From: Oceanospirillales bacterium
GTDB taxonomy: Bacteria; Pseudomonadota; Gammaproteobacteria; Xanthomonadales; SZUA-36
Length of the DNA stretch: 12,047 bases
Reading direction: 5' to 3'
Assembly (NCBI GenBank): GCA_003232965.1
Contig: QIKG01000046.1
Location: forward strand, 1-12,047
Below, piece after piece: positions 1-7,089 of this stretch; within the stretch, counting starts at the first letter, position 1, and each line of letters starts with the position of its first letter. Under the pieces are notes generated by a model that saw only the letters and a list, made by a program, of their open reading frames with translations, ran no database searches and was not told where the DNA came from. A program made the position numbers and the translations under genes.

Positions 1-353
1 ACCTTTTCGATCGCATCCACCAACACTTCCAAAGAAACATCTTTTAGCAGAAAGCCGCGGGCTCCCGCTTTAATTCCAGCCAATACCATTTCTTCATCAT
101 CAAAGGTGGTAAGAATGATCGTTGGTGGTAGTTGCTTGCTGGCATTGAGATGCTGCAGCACCTCAATGCCGTTAAGGCCTGGCATGCGCATATCCAACAA
201 CACAACATCAGGGTCCATTTGAGGAATTTTGTCGATGGCATCCTGGCCATCAACCGCCTCACCGACCACTTCAATATTATCGGCAAGTTCGAGCAAACTC
301 TCAACACCCTTGCGTACCAGGTTCTGGTCATCAACCAGCATTACTTTAATCAT
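1..353 (-). CDS. NarL/FixJ-type response regulator, receiver domain (3' end outside window)
   Basis: Cytoplasmic response regulator, expected to be phosphorylated by the kinase encoded just upstream and then to bind DNA. The visible 117 residues form a complete-looking receiver domain: acidic pair D8-D9, phosphoacceptor D54 in the stretch LLDMRMPG, switch Thr82 (ILTTF) and conserved Lys104 (FLLKD). The FLLKD pattern is typical of the NarL/LuxR-output class, so a C-terminal helix-turn-helix is expected beyond base 1; that part is inference because the gene leaves the window. The ATG at 353-351 is chosen because AGGTG lies 7 nt upstream and the protein then starts IKVMLVDDQ as the family does. 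It follows the kinase gene by 48 bp on the same strand, so the two are probably co-transcribed. The regulon cannot be read from this sequence. Confidence 0.93.
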   Translation of the reverse strand, partial: MIKVMLVDDQNLVRKGVESLLELADNIEVVGEAVDGQDAIDKIPQMDPDVVLLDMRMPGLNGIEVLQHLNASKQLPPTIILTTFDDEEMVLAGIKAGARGFLLKDVSLEVLVDAIEK

Positions 354-401
354 TGATTAACACCTATTTACTTAGTAATAAAACACTTCATTCGATCTAG
401 A

Positions 402-1589
402 CTAGTGACTTCTAGTTGGCAAATTAACGCTGAGCACAAAGCCCTGCCCAAGGGTTGATTGTATATCAAGGGTTCCACCTTGTAACTCAACGCGTTCTTT
501 CATGCCCTCAATGCCGTTACCCATTTTCAATTCTTTGGTACCGACACCATCATCAGCGGCAGTCATCTGCAAGCTGTCTTCCAGCATTTCAACCGAAATC
601 CAGAGATTTTTAGCCTTTGCATGTTTGACACAATTAGTTACCACTTCCTGCACACAGCGCAAAATAATCTGCGCCTGCTGTGGATCCGTCAAAGTTAGAC
701 TGGGCGGCATATCCAGATGTACTTCTGGCTCTGGCACACCCGTCGTCAGCGCGAGCAACACCTGTTGCAGATCGACACGATCATCTTTGCGCATTTCGCT
801 AACCACTTCGCGGACATCCGCCAACAGCAATTTAGCCAGCGAATGCGCCTGTTGAACATGCCCAAGTACTTTACCATCAACCATATGTGTTACCACCTCA
901 AGATTAAGCGTTAAGGCAGTCAGGTGATGGCCAACCAAATCATGTAATTCACGGGCTATGCGTACACGCTCGGCAATCCGGGTGTTTTCTGCCAATAAAG
1001 ACTGGGTGGCGCGTAACTCAGAATTGACCCGGGCCAGTTCGATACGTGCGCGAATATTGCGCAGGCCGACAAGGCCCGCCATAAATGCAAATAACGACAC
1101 CCCCAAAAACATACCCGCCAACATAACCGCACCCGTAGAGGTTACTCCGGGGATCAGGTTAATCACCATTGCCAGCGCAATATTCTGCCCAAGCAACCAA
1201 CCCAGGCTGGCAGCCAGCGGCAACATCCAGGGAAGTAATCCCGCTACAATCAGCAGTAGAATTCCAGCTACTGCGGTCTGGCTAAGGTGGCTGATCATCA
1301 GCGCTGAGCCTGTCATTAAGGCTAGTGTGATCAGGCTTTCAACAACAGGCCTTCTTCTTGGCAGTTGCCGAGCGAAATACCAATAAGCAGCGCCAAACAG
1401 CAAATGCAGCAACAGCCATGCGAGTAACACAGCGGGCGCCAAGGGGTTCGGATAAATCCAGTAATGGAATACGAGTGGAATGGCAGCACAAATCCAGGTT
1501 ACCAGCCCGGCATACTTCAACAAATCTATCGGCGCGTAGTTACCAACAAAATGGAATTTGTGCGTGTGCTTGGAAAAAGAATCAGCCAT
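402..1589 (-). CDS. Membrane sensor histidine kinase, DesK/NarL class (HisKA_3 + HATPase)
   Basis: Inner-membrane sensor kinase of 395 residues. Residues about 24-177 hold five or six hydrophobic segments with very short loops and no large extracytoplasmic domain, as in DesK-like kinases that sense the membrane itself. After a linker helix (about 178-205) comes the HisKA_3 dimerisation/phosphotransfer motif RIARELHDLVGHHL, with phosphorylated His216. The ATP-binding domain shows an N-box (E315, N319), a G1 box DDGVG (346-350) and a G2 box GNGIEGM (357-363), so all catalytic elements are intact. The ATG at 1589 is preceded by GCAGGT, an acceptable ribosome-binding site. The response regulator follows after 48 bp, giving a classic kinase-regulator pair. 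The signal sensed is unknown; membrane fluidity or envelope stress would fit the architecture but is only inference. Confidence 0.93.
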   Translation of the reverse strand: MADSFSKHTHKFHFVGNYAPIDLLKYAGLVTWICAAIPLVFHYWIYPNPLAPAVLLAWLLLHLLFGAAYWYFARQLPRRRPVVESLITLALMTGSALMISHLSQTAVAGILLLIVAGLLPWMLPLAASLGWLLGQNIALAMVINLIPGVTSTGAVMLAGMFLGVSLFAFMAGLVGLRNIRARIELARVNSELRATQSLLAENTRIAERVRIARELHDLVGHHLTALTLNLEVVTHMVDGKVLGHVQQAHSLAKLLLADVREVVSEMRKDDRVDLQQVLLALTTGVPEPEVHLDMPPSLTLTDPQQAQIILRCVQEVVTNCVKHAKAKNLWISVEMLEDSLQMTAADDGVGTKELKMGNGIEGMKERVELQGGTLDIQSTLGQGFVLSVNLPTRSH

Positions 1590-1696
1590 TACCTGCTTAT
1601 GTTACCGAATTCGAAAATAATTGCATATGAAAAAAGTCATAGGGTTAAAATAAAGGCTGCCAAGATGCCACAAAATCAGAACATTAATAAAACCCA

Positions 1697-2209
1697 ATGA
1701 GCGAAAACCCACAGCCTAAACCTTCCCAACCGGTGTTGCTCTATAGCGAAGTCGATCAGGCTGATTTAGCCCGCTTACTGCATGCCTATCAATTAGAACT
1801 TAAAGTTGCCGATACCAAAACCATACCCGGTAGCTTTTGGGGCGATGAAGAAGCCGGCCTGATCGGCTCTAAACTCTATGTGCGTGCCGATACCCCCCTG
1901 CACTCCTTACTGCACGAAGCCTGCCACTATATCTGCATAGACCGCAAACGCCGCAAAGGCTTGCACACCAATGCCGGTGGAGATTATGACGAAGAGAATG
2001 CTGTTTGTTACCTGCAAATTCTACTTGCTGATGCACTACCACCCTGTAGCCGACAACGAATGTGGCAGGATATGGACAGCTGGGGTTATAGCTTTAGATT
2101 GGGCTCAGCCCAGGCATGGTTTGAGGACGATGCTGAAGATGCTCGGCAGTGGTTGCTCGATCATAAAATAATTAATCTCGATTCCCAACCAACTTATCAA
2201 CTACGCTAA
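1697..2209 (+). CDS. Conserved hypothetical protein with HExxH putative zinc-protease motif
   Basis: 170-residue soluble protein without signal peptide or membrane segment, so probably cytoplasmic. I do not recognise a named family. What can be seen is HEACH at residues 73-77, preceded by the hydrophobic stretch LHSLL, as in the active-site helix of zincin metallopeptidases. Downstream are H90, D96 and the acidic pair E99-E100 in YDEENAVCYLQ, any of which could supply the third zinc ligand. A substrate-facing role for GSKLYVRADT (57-66), just before the helix, would mirror the edge strand of zincins, but this is inference. The ATG at 1697 has no clear Shine-Dalgarno (AATAAAACCCA precedes it), so the true start could be slightly different; no better in-frame start is visible. 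It is transcribed divergently from the histidine kinase across a 107-bp spacer. A palindrome follows the stop. Confidence 0.8.
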   Translation: MSENPQPKPSQPVLLYSEVDQADLARLLHAYQLELKVADTKTIPGSFWGDEEAGLIGSKLYVRADTPLHSLLHEACHYICIDRKRRKGLHTNAGGDYDEENAVCYLQILLADALPPCSRQRMWQDMDSWGYSFRLGSAQAWFEDDAEDARQWLLDHKIINLDSQPTYQLR

Positions 2210-2229
2210 ATATCTGCAGGGGTAACTCA

Positions 2230-2257
2230 AATGCGTGGGCATTTATGCCCACGCGTT
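2230..2257. repeat. Strong palindrome downstream of the HExxH gene
   Basis: A 10-bp perfect inverted repeat, GCGTGGGCAT (2233-2242) and ATGCCCACGC (2245-2254), separated by TT. Outward pairs extend it by a G-T wobble and two A-T pairs. It begins about 20 bp after the stop of the preceding gene and could act as a transcription terminator or RNA-stabilising hairpin. No T-tract follows on the plus strand (GTTAAG), so a canonical intrinsic terminator is not supported. It might equally be a copy of a dispersed palindromic repeat. Confidence 0.6.
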
Positions 2258-2325
2258 AAGAACTACAGGACAGACGACACTCTACTAACAAAATGGGAGT
2301 ATTTCAGCCGAGTACAATATCCCGA

Positions 2326-2367
2326 TTGCCTGGCAAAAACTTGGCTGGCCGAAATACTGCCAGGCAA
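2326..2367. repeat. Inverted repeat in the leader region before the AAA ATPase gene
   Basis: TTGCCTGGCA (2326-2335) and TGCCAGGCAA (2358-2367) are perfect 10-bp reverse complements separated by 22 bp. Each arm is also nearly self-palindromic (TTGCC-T-GGCAA). It lies within the 245-bp gene-free stretch 2210-2454, which otherwise shows no convincing coding sequence. It could be an operator, a hairpin, or the trace of a mobile element boundary; the sequence alone does not decide. Confidence 0.5.
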
Positions 2368-2419
2368 ATCCAGGAACCGACGGCAACAATGGACAATTTC
2401 AGTGCCAATAGTCATAACC

Positions 2420-2447
2420 TTGCAATATTGGATGCTATAGGTATAAT
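2420..2447 (+). promoter_or_regulatory. Sigma-70-like promoter of the AAA/DUF4143 gene
   Basis: A consensus -10 box TATAAT at 2442-2447 is preceded, with a 16-bp spacer, by TTGCAA at 2420-2425 (four of six matches to the -35 consensus). A start of transcription 6-7 bp after the -10 box would fall at about 2453-2455, at or next to the ATG at 2455. That predicts a leaderless or nearly leaderless mRNA, consistent with the absence of any Shine-Dalgarno before that ATG. Confidence 0.55.
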
Positions 2448-2454
2448 TGCAAAG

Positions 2455-3621
2455 ATGCTTCACAGAAAAATCACATCACAACTGCAACAACTGCTGAATC
2501 AATTTCCTGCTGTAGTATTACTCGGACCACGGCAAGTGGGTAAAACCACGCTGGCATTACAATTGGCTGAAAATCAAGCTTCAATCTACTTAGACCTAGA
2601 ATCAGATACCGACCGAATCAAATTGGAAGAACCAGAATTGTATTTATCTTCTCATCAAGATAAATTAGTGATACTCGATGAAGTCCACAGAATGCCCAAT
2701 CTGTTCAGTCAACTTAGAGGTCTTATAGATAAGGCCCGCAGAGGCGGAAAAAAGCATGGACAATATCTATTACTAGGCTCTGCTTCTTTAGACTTATTGC
2801 AGCAATCGAGTGAAAGCTTAGCCGGGAGAGTAGCCTATGTTGAGTTGTCGGCATTTAATCTATTAGAAGTTAATAATAGAGATAAATTATGGGTTCGTGG
2901 CGGCTTTCCCGATAGCTTTACTGCAAGTACGGATGAAATGAGTTTTAGCTGGCGTAAAAATTTCATCCGCAGCTATCTAGAGCGTGATATACCACAATTT
3001 GGCTCACGAATCCCTGCAGAAACATTACGCAGATTCTGGACAATGTTAGCCCATGTACACGGTGGCTTGTTAAATGCCGCCTCACTCGCCAGAGGACTTG
3101 ATGTTGATAACAAATCAATCACTCGCTATCTGGATTTATTGGTTGATTTATTATTAGTCAGAAAACTCACCCCATGGCATCGTAACAACGGTAAACGCTT
3201 AACCAAATCACCTAAAGTTTTTATTCGTGACTCAGGTTTAGTTCATTGCCTATTAAACATCCCCAACCATGAATCGCTATTGTCACATCCGATAGTGGGG
3301 GCTAGCTGGGAGGGCTTTGTCATCGAAAACATATTACAAGTCTGCAATCCTGAAGTACATGCCAGTTTTTATCGATCATCAGGCGGCGCAGAAATTGATT
3401 TAATACTAGAAATTCAAACAAGCCATGGCAAGCAAATCTGGGCTATAGAGATTAAAAGAAGCCTCAAGCCAAAGGTTACTCGTGGTTTTCATAGTGCCTG
3501 CGAAGATATTTCACCGCATAGAAAGATATTAGTTTACTCTGGAGATGATCACTTCCAAATCAAACACGGCGTTGAGGTTATAGGTCTAAACCAATTACTG
3601 CAAGAAGTGCAAAAACTATGA
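2455..3621 (+). CDS. AAA family ATPase with C-terminal DUF4143 domain
   Basis: 388-residue predicted ATPase. It has a Walker A motif GPRQVGKTT (24-32), Walker B LVILDE (71-76) followed by VHRMP, and a sensor-like GSAS (108-111). These are hallmarks of the AAA_14/DUF4143 group of bacterial P-loop ATPases. The C-terminal part carries a PD-(D/E)xK-like pattern: E286, D315 in GGAEIDLIL, and E332-x-K334 in AIEIKRS. In related proteins this fold resembles nucleases; activity here is not shown. The family is common and scattered, with no agreed cellular role. The ATG at 2455 gives the standard family opening (MLHRKITSQL, then FPAVVLLGPRQ). An in-frame ATG at 2389 with AGGAA 12 nt upstream is an alternative, but its added residues look non-coding. 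Codons are richer in A/T (TTA, ATA, AGA) than in neighbours: 23 of 60 G/C in 2581-2640 against 32 of 60 in 6241-6300, suggesting acquisition by transfer. Confidence 0.9.
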   Translation: MLHRKITSQLQQLLNQFPAVVLLGPRQVGKTTLALQLAENQASIYLDLESDTDRIKLEEPELYLSSHQDKLVILDEVHRMPNLFSQLRGLIDKARRGGKKHGQYLLLGSASLDLLQQSSESLAGRVAYVELSAFNLLEVNNRDKLWVRGGFPDSFTASTDEMSFSWRKNFIRSYLERDIPQFGSRIPAETLRRFWTMLAHVHGGLLNAASLARGLDVDNKSITRYLDLLVDLLLVRKLTPWHRNNGKRLTKSPKVFIRDSGLVHCLLNIPNHESLLSHPIVGASWEGFVIENILQVCNPEVHASFYRSSGGAEIDLILEIQTSHGKQIWAIEIKRSLKPKVTRGFHSACEDISPHRKILVYSGDDHFQIKHGVEVIGLNQLLQEVQKL

Positions 3622-3678
3622 GCTTTATTCATTTCAATAGTGCTTTTGCCTTTTCCGAGTTACTGAAAATCGTACTAG

Positions 3679-4162
3679 ATGAAATATCTTTCAAATCCAT
3701 TCAGAGATTATGCTAAAGCTTTACCGCTAATGCAAAAAGCATCTACTGCATTGCCCAACAATGCACGGGTTCATATAGCACGCAGCTATGTGCTGCGCAG
3801 AATGGGAGATTGGGAGGGTGCATTAGCGGCGCAGAATCGCGCTACTGAGCTAGACCCGAGAAGCAATTTAGCCTGAGTAGATCTCAGTGAGACATTGACC
3901 AGCTTGGGCCGGTTTACACAAGCCCGTAAGGCAATGTCTAATTCTGATACCACATCAGTTAACTATCTTTGGGTGCTGTCATATATTGATTTTCTTGAGG
4001 GTGGAGACCTCAAAAACTTCTCCCACGCCGCCCACCTATACGCTAATACCTACGCCGATGCATACTGCGACGCTTGGCTGTCATCTTCTATATCTGGATG
4101 ATTTCGAGGCAGCACTGCAAGATGTGGCTGCGTGGCCACGCGCCGTAAGATCGGAGTATTAA
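3679..4162 (+). pseudogene. TPR-repeat protein remnant, broken by a stop and a frameshift
   Basis: Remnant of a tetratricopeptide protein. The frame from 3679 reads convincing TPR helices, including ALAAQNRATELDP, and meets an in-frame TGA at 3874-3876. The same frame continues past it with VDLSETLTSLGRFTQARKAM, a direct continuation of the repeat pattern, until TGA at 4099-4101. The next TPR-like segment, YLDDFEAALQDVAAWP, is in the +1-shifted frame from 4091 and stops at 4160-4162. So there is at least one nonsense mutation and one frameshift around 4070-4091. The 5' end is missing too: upstream of 3679 this frame holds TGA and TAG. Such TPR arrays occur in larger signalling proteins, such as those with a cyclase or winged-helix domain, but the parent protein cannot be identified. 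The fragment ends 16 bp before the convergent ABC transporter gene. Confidence 0.8.
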
Positions 4163-4178
4163 ACCACAGCTCAAATCC

Positions 4179-5948
4179 CTACACCAAAAACTGAAGTTCA
4201 GCCAGATTGCGATACAATTCATTGCTTTCGATAAGTTCCTCGTGTGAACCCTCGGCAACCACCCGGCCTTCATTCATTACTACTATCCTGTCGGCTTTAC
4301 GCACGGTAGCTAGCCGGTGTGCAATAACAAGTGTGGTGCGATCCAGCATCAAATCATCAAGTGCCTGCTGTACCAGTTTTTCACTACGGGCATCCAGTGC
4401 TGAAGTGGCTTCATCCAGTAACAGGATGGGTGGATCAGTTAACAGTGCCCGGGCAATAGAAAGGCGTTGTGCCTGGCCACCGGAAAGCCGTACACCACGC
4501 TCGCCCAGAAAAGTTTTGTATTGTTCCGCCAGATCTTCGATAAATACATCGGCATGGGCGGCTTTGGCTGCCTCATATACCTGTTCATCACTGGCATCCG
4601 GGCGACCGTAGCGGATGTTTTCCAGCGCATTGGTTGAAAATATAGTGACATCCTGAGATACCAGTGCCATCTGTTGCCGTAAGCTACCTAACTCTAATGC
4701 GGTTAGTGCTACATCATCAATTTTTATCAAGCCCTGCTGCGGATCATAAAAACGCATCAGTAGCTGAAACATGGTGGTCTTACCCGCACCGGATGGGCCT
4801 ACCAAGGCAATGGTTTCGCCGGCTTTAATATTAAGGCTGATATCTTCCAGCACCGGCTGATCCAGTCTTGAGGGGTAGGCAAAGGTGACATCTTCCAGGG
4901 CTATATTGCCTTTTACTTTCTCGACAAAACTATGCGCATCGTCAGGTGACTGGATATCACTTTGCATATGTAATAATTCAGTAATTCTTTCCAACGCACC
5001 TGCCGCCCGCTGCAACTCACCCCAAACCGCTGTCAGCCCACCTGCTGTAGATGCAGCGATTATGGCATAGAGTAAAAACTGGCTCAGTGTGCCGGCGGTC
5101 ATACTACCTGCGATAACGGCCTGGGCGCCTAACCAGAGAACGAAAATAATACCGCCAAGCACCATAATGATCACCGCCATGCTCATGCTGGTGGCAGCGG
5201 CAATGCGTTTAACCGAGGTTGCGAAGGCCTGCAGTACTGATTCTGAAAAGCGTTTATTTTCCCGCTCGTTCTGGGCATAAGATTGTACAGTGTGGATAGC
5301 GTAGATGGTTTCAGTTGCCAGTGCAGAACTGTCGGCTATCCGGTCTTGAGATTGTTTTGAAAGCACTCTCACTTTACGCCCGAAAAGGATAATAGGCACA
5401 ATAATTACCGGGATCAACAGCAGGATCATTCCTGCCAGTTTCGGGCTGGTGATAATCATCATTATCATCGAGCCTATCAGCATAACAATACTGCGCAGAG
5501 TAATAGAAAAAGTGCTGCCGACCACACTTTCCACCAAGGTGGTATCGGTATTGATGCGCGAGAGAATTTCACCCGTGCGGGTGGTCTCAAAAAAGGCGGG
5601 TGACATACCCACGACCCGGTCAAACACATCTTTGCGAATATCGGTGACGACCCGTTGACCAAGCCAGGATACCCAGTAATAGCGTAAAGAGGTAAATACC
5701 GCCATCAAAATTGAAACCACAAACATTATCCAGAAATACTGATCAATTTTTTCATGCTGACCTTCAGCAAAGCCGAGATCAATAACATGCCGCAGAGCCA
5801 CCGGAAAATACAGCGTAGTGGCTGCACCAAGCACCAGAAACAACAGCGCGAGGAGAATATATTTTCGGTAACGGGTCACATAGGGAATAAGCTCCCACAG
5901 TTGGGACATATCCTTGGATTTTTCACGATCAATAATTTCTTTTCTCAT
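4179..5948 (-). CDS. MsbA-related ABC exporter half-transporter (fused permease-ATPase)
   Basis: 589-residue inner-membrane ABC exporter expected to work as a homodimer. Residues about 28-300 form the six-helix type I exporter domain, with hydrophobic segments near 31-50, 71-88, 151-168, 171-189, 258-280 and 286-305. The nucleotide-binding domain contains every motif: Walker A GPSGAGKTT (384-392), Q-loop Q432, signature LSGGQ (488-492), Walker B ILLLDE (508-513), D-loop SALD and switch His544 (AHRLATV). Length and order match the MsbA-related permease/ATP-binding proteins (TIGR02204-like) of proteobacteria. These resemble lipid A flippase MsbA, but their substrate is not established. The ATG at 5948 lacks a clear ribosome-binding site; Met14 (5909) has AAGGA but only 1 nt away, so I keep the longer form. 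The gene is divergent from cnoX and converges on the TPR remnant. Confidence 0.92.
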   Translation of the reverse strand: MRKEIIDREKSKDMSQLWELIPYVTRYRKYILLALLFLVLGAATTLYFPVALRHVIDLGFAEGQHEKIDQYFWIMFVVSILMAVFTSLRYYWVSWLGQRVVTDIRKDVFDRVVGMSPAFFETTRTGEILSRINTDTTLVESVVGSTFSITLRSIVMLIGSMIMMIITSPKLAGMILLLIPVIIVPIILFGRKVRVLSKQSQDRIADSSALATETIYAIHTVQSYAQNERENKRFSESVLQAFATSVKRIAAATSMSMAVIIMVLGGIIFVLWLGAQAVIAGSMTAGTLSQFLLYAIIAASTAGGLTAVWGELQRAAGALERITELLHMQSDIQSPDDAHSFVEKVKGNIALEDVTFAYPSRLDQPVLEDISLNIKAGETIALVGPSGAGKTTMFQLLMRFYDPQQGLIKIDDVALTALELGSLRQQMALVSQDVTIFSTNALENIRYGRPDASDEQVYEAAKAAHADVFIEDLAEQYKTFLGERGVRLSGGQAQRLSIARALLTDPPILLLDEATSALDARSEKLVQQALDDLMLDRTTLVIAHRLATVRKADRIVVMNEGRVVAEGSHEELIESNELYRNLAELQFLV

Positions 5949-6068
5949 TATTCTTGCTTTTTAATAAATTTCAGGCTGATAAGTTGTTAAGGTATCTTGA
6001 AACCACGGGATTAAACCGCACATATTATATATTGAGCATAAACTCCCAGAATCAAGTTGGAAACTAAA

Positions 6069-6932
6069 ATGGATCAGACAAACCCCAATATTATCGACGG
6101 CACTGCTGAAAATTTTGAAGTCGAAGCCCTAACCGCTTCCAATCAACAACTGGTATTGGTTGATGTTTGGGCTGAGTGGTGTGAGCCCTGTAAAACTCTG
6201 ATGCCGATTCTCGATAAACTGGTGACTGAGTTTGCCGGTCAGGTCAAATTGGTCAAAGTGAACGCCGATGAACAGCAGGCACTCGCTGGTCAAATGGGGG
6301 TGCAGTCGTTACCCACCGTATTAATGCTGAAAGATGGCCAGGTGACTGATCATTTTATGGGAGTACAACCGGAATCGGTTATTCGCGATAAAATTATCGC
6401 ACTGTTACCGGAAAAAGCCCTCTCCCCCGCCGAAATGATTGATGAAGCCATCAGTACCGGCCAACTAGAGGCTGCACGCAGCCTGCTGGAAGAGCAATTT
6501 GGTCAAAATCCGGATGACAACGAACTAAAATTAAAACTGGCACAGGTACAGATGCAACTGGGTGAAACCTCAATCGCCGAAGGTATCTTGCAATCCCTGC
6601 CGCTGGAAATCCGTGACAGCATGGAAGGCAAAGCACTTTTTGGCGCACTGGAATTCAGCAAAGCCCTGAGTGATTCACCTTCTGTTGCAGCGCTGGAAAA
6701 AGCTTTGGCTGATAACGGCGATGATCACAAGCGTCGTTATCAACTAGCTGCCCACGCTCTTGTGAGTGGCGAATACCGTGTGGGTATGGAGCAGTTACTG
6801 GAATTATTAGAACGCAACCGGGAATATGAGGATGGTTTGGCGCAACGCAGTTTAGTTGCTGCTTTTCAGCTTGCCAATGATCCGCAATTAATCCGCGAAA
6901 TGCGTACAAGAATGGCGCGATTGCTGAACTAA
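6069..6932 (+). CDS. cnoX: Thioredoxin-TPR chaperedoxin, CnoX/YbbN family
   Basis: 287-residue cytoplasmic protein with an N-terminal thioredoxin domain (about 1-115) and a C-terminal TPR region (about 120-285), the arrangement and length of E. coli YbbN (CnoX). That protein holds unfolding clients under oxidative stress and passes them to GroEL/DnaK. The active site is WCEPC (37-41), with both cysteines, and the domain keeps the cis-Pro motif SLPTV. E. coli CnoX lacks the CxxC pair, so this homologue could also be redox-active, as reported for some other bacterial members. The TPR half contains repeats such as AEMIDEAISTGQLEAARSLL. I chose the ATG at 6069, 7 nt after GGA; the in-frame TTG at 6057 would add only four residues. 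The 120-bp spacer to the divergent ABC gene holds the AT-rich stretch TATTATATATTG near 6023-6034 that might contain a -10 box, but no well-spaced -35 was found. Confidence 0.92.
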   Translation: MDQTNPNIIDGTAENFEVEALTASNQQLVLVDVWAEWCEPCKTLMPILDKLVTEFAGQVKLVKVNADEQQALAGQMGVQSLPTVLMLKDGQVTDHFMGVQPESVIRDKIIALLPEKALSPAEMIDEAISTGQLEAARSLLEEQFGQNPDDNELKLKLAQVQMQLGETSIAEGILQSLPLEIRDSMEGKALFGALEFSKALSDSPSVAALEKALADNGDDHKRRYQLAAHALVSGEYRVGMEQLLELLERNREYEDGLAQRSLVAAFQLANDPQLIREMRTRMARLLN

Positions 6933-6935
6933 TAG

Positions 6936-6972
6936 AATACTGTCTTCCCGCTTTAAAAATACTGCCTTCCCG
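6936..6972. repeat. Imperfect tandem repeat after the cnoX stop codon
   Basis: AATACTGTCTTCCCG (6936-6950) and AATACTGCCTTCCCG (6958-6972) match at 14 of 15 positions with a 22-bp period. The second copy runs straight into a GC-rich hairpin: GGCCCC 6972-6977 pairs with GGGGCC 6984-6989 around a 6-nt loop. That hairpin is not followed by a T-tract, so it is not a canonical terminator. It may be a dispersed intergenic repeat. Confidence 0.5.
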
Positions 6973-7019
6973 GCCCCCGAGCCGGGGCCTCATTGGGCAC
7001 CGTGCTATTTTCAGGAGAT

Positions 7020-7052
7020 ACCGGGCCGTAGCGAAGCATGACAGGTTTTTTT
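7020..7052 (+). terminator. Probable rho-independent terminator for cnoX
   Basis: An imperfect stem built on CC(7021-7022)/GG(7044-7045) with a tight GC-GAA-GC tip (7031-7037) is immediately followed by seven T residues (7046-7052). It lies 88 bp past the cnoX stop. The T-tract is also the left arm of an AT-only palindrome, GTTTTTTTAA (7045-7054) and TTAAAAAAAC (7058-7067). That gives seven U residues in the opposite direction too and might help end the convergent vapBC transcript. The stem contains bulges and mismatches, hence moderate confidence. Confidence 0.42.
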
Positions 7053-7089
7053 AACTTTTAAAAAAACAAGAGGAATCTACTGTTAAATA

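Noticed and set aside
502..1386. Long open frames on the plus strand opposite the histidine kinase gene
   Set aside because: They are antisense shadows of a gene with every kinase motif; their translations are Ser/Arg/Ala-rich and match no recognisable domain.
1621..1651. Possible promoter TTGCAT / TAAAAT for the HExxH gene
   Set aside because: Spacing of 19 bp and weak matches to both boxes; not strong enough in an AT-rich spacer to list as a feature.
2231..2440. 69-codon open frame in the spacer before the ATPase gene
   Set aside because: It starts within the palindrome, lacks a ribosome-binding site and gives a low-complexity, unrecognisable product.
2293..2454. N-terminal extension of the AAA ATPase to an upstream ATG at 2293 or 2389
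   Set aside because: The extra residues have no domain or family similarity, and the family consensus begins at the ATG at 2455.
3618..3716. 32-codon open frame starting in the ATGA overlap at the end of the AAA ATPase gene
   Set aside because: The ATGA overlap looks like coupling, but the product is very short, resembles nothing, and runs into the TPR remnant in another frame. Chance is more likely.
3874..3876. In-frame TGA read as selenocysteine in the TPR gene
   Set aside because: TPR proteins have no Sec site, the segment also carries a frameshift and lacks its 5' end, so a nonsense mutation is far simpler.
5997..6028. Possible cnoX promoter TTGAAA / TATTAT
   Set aside because: The spacer is 20 bp, outside the normal range, and the region is AT-rich enough to give such matches by chance.
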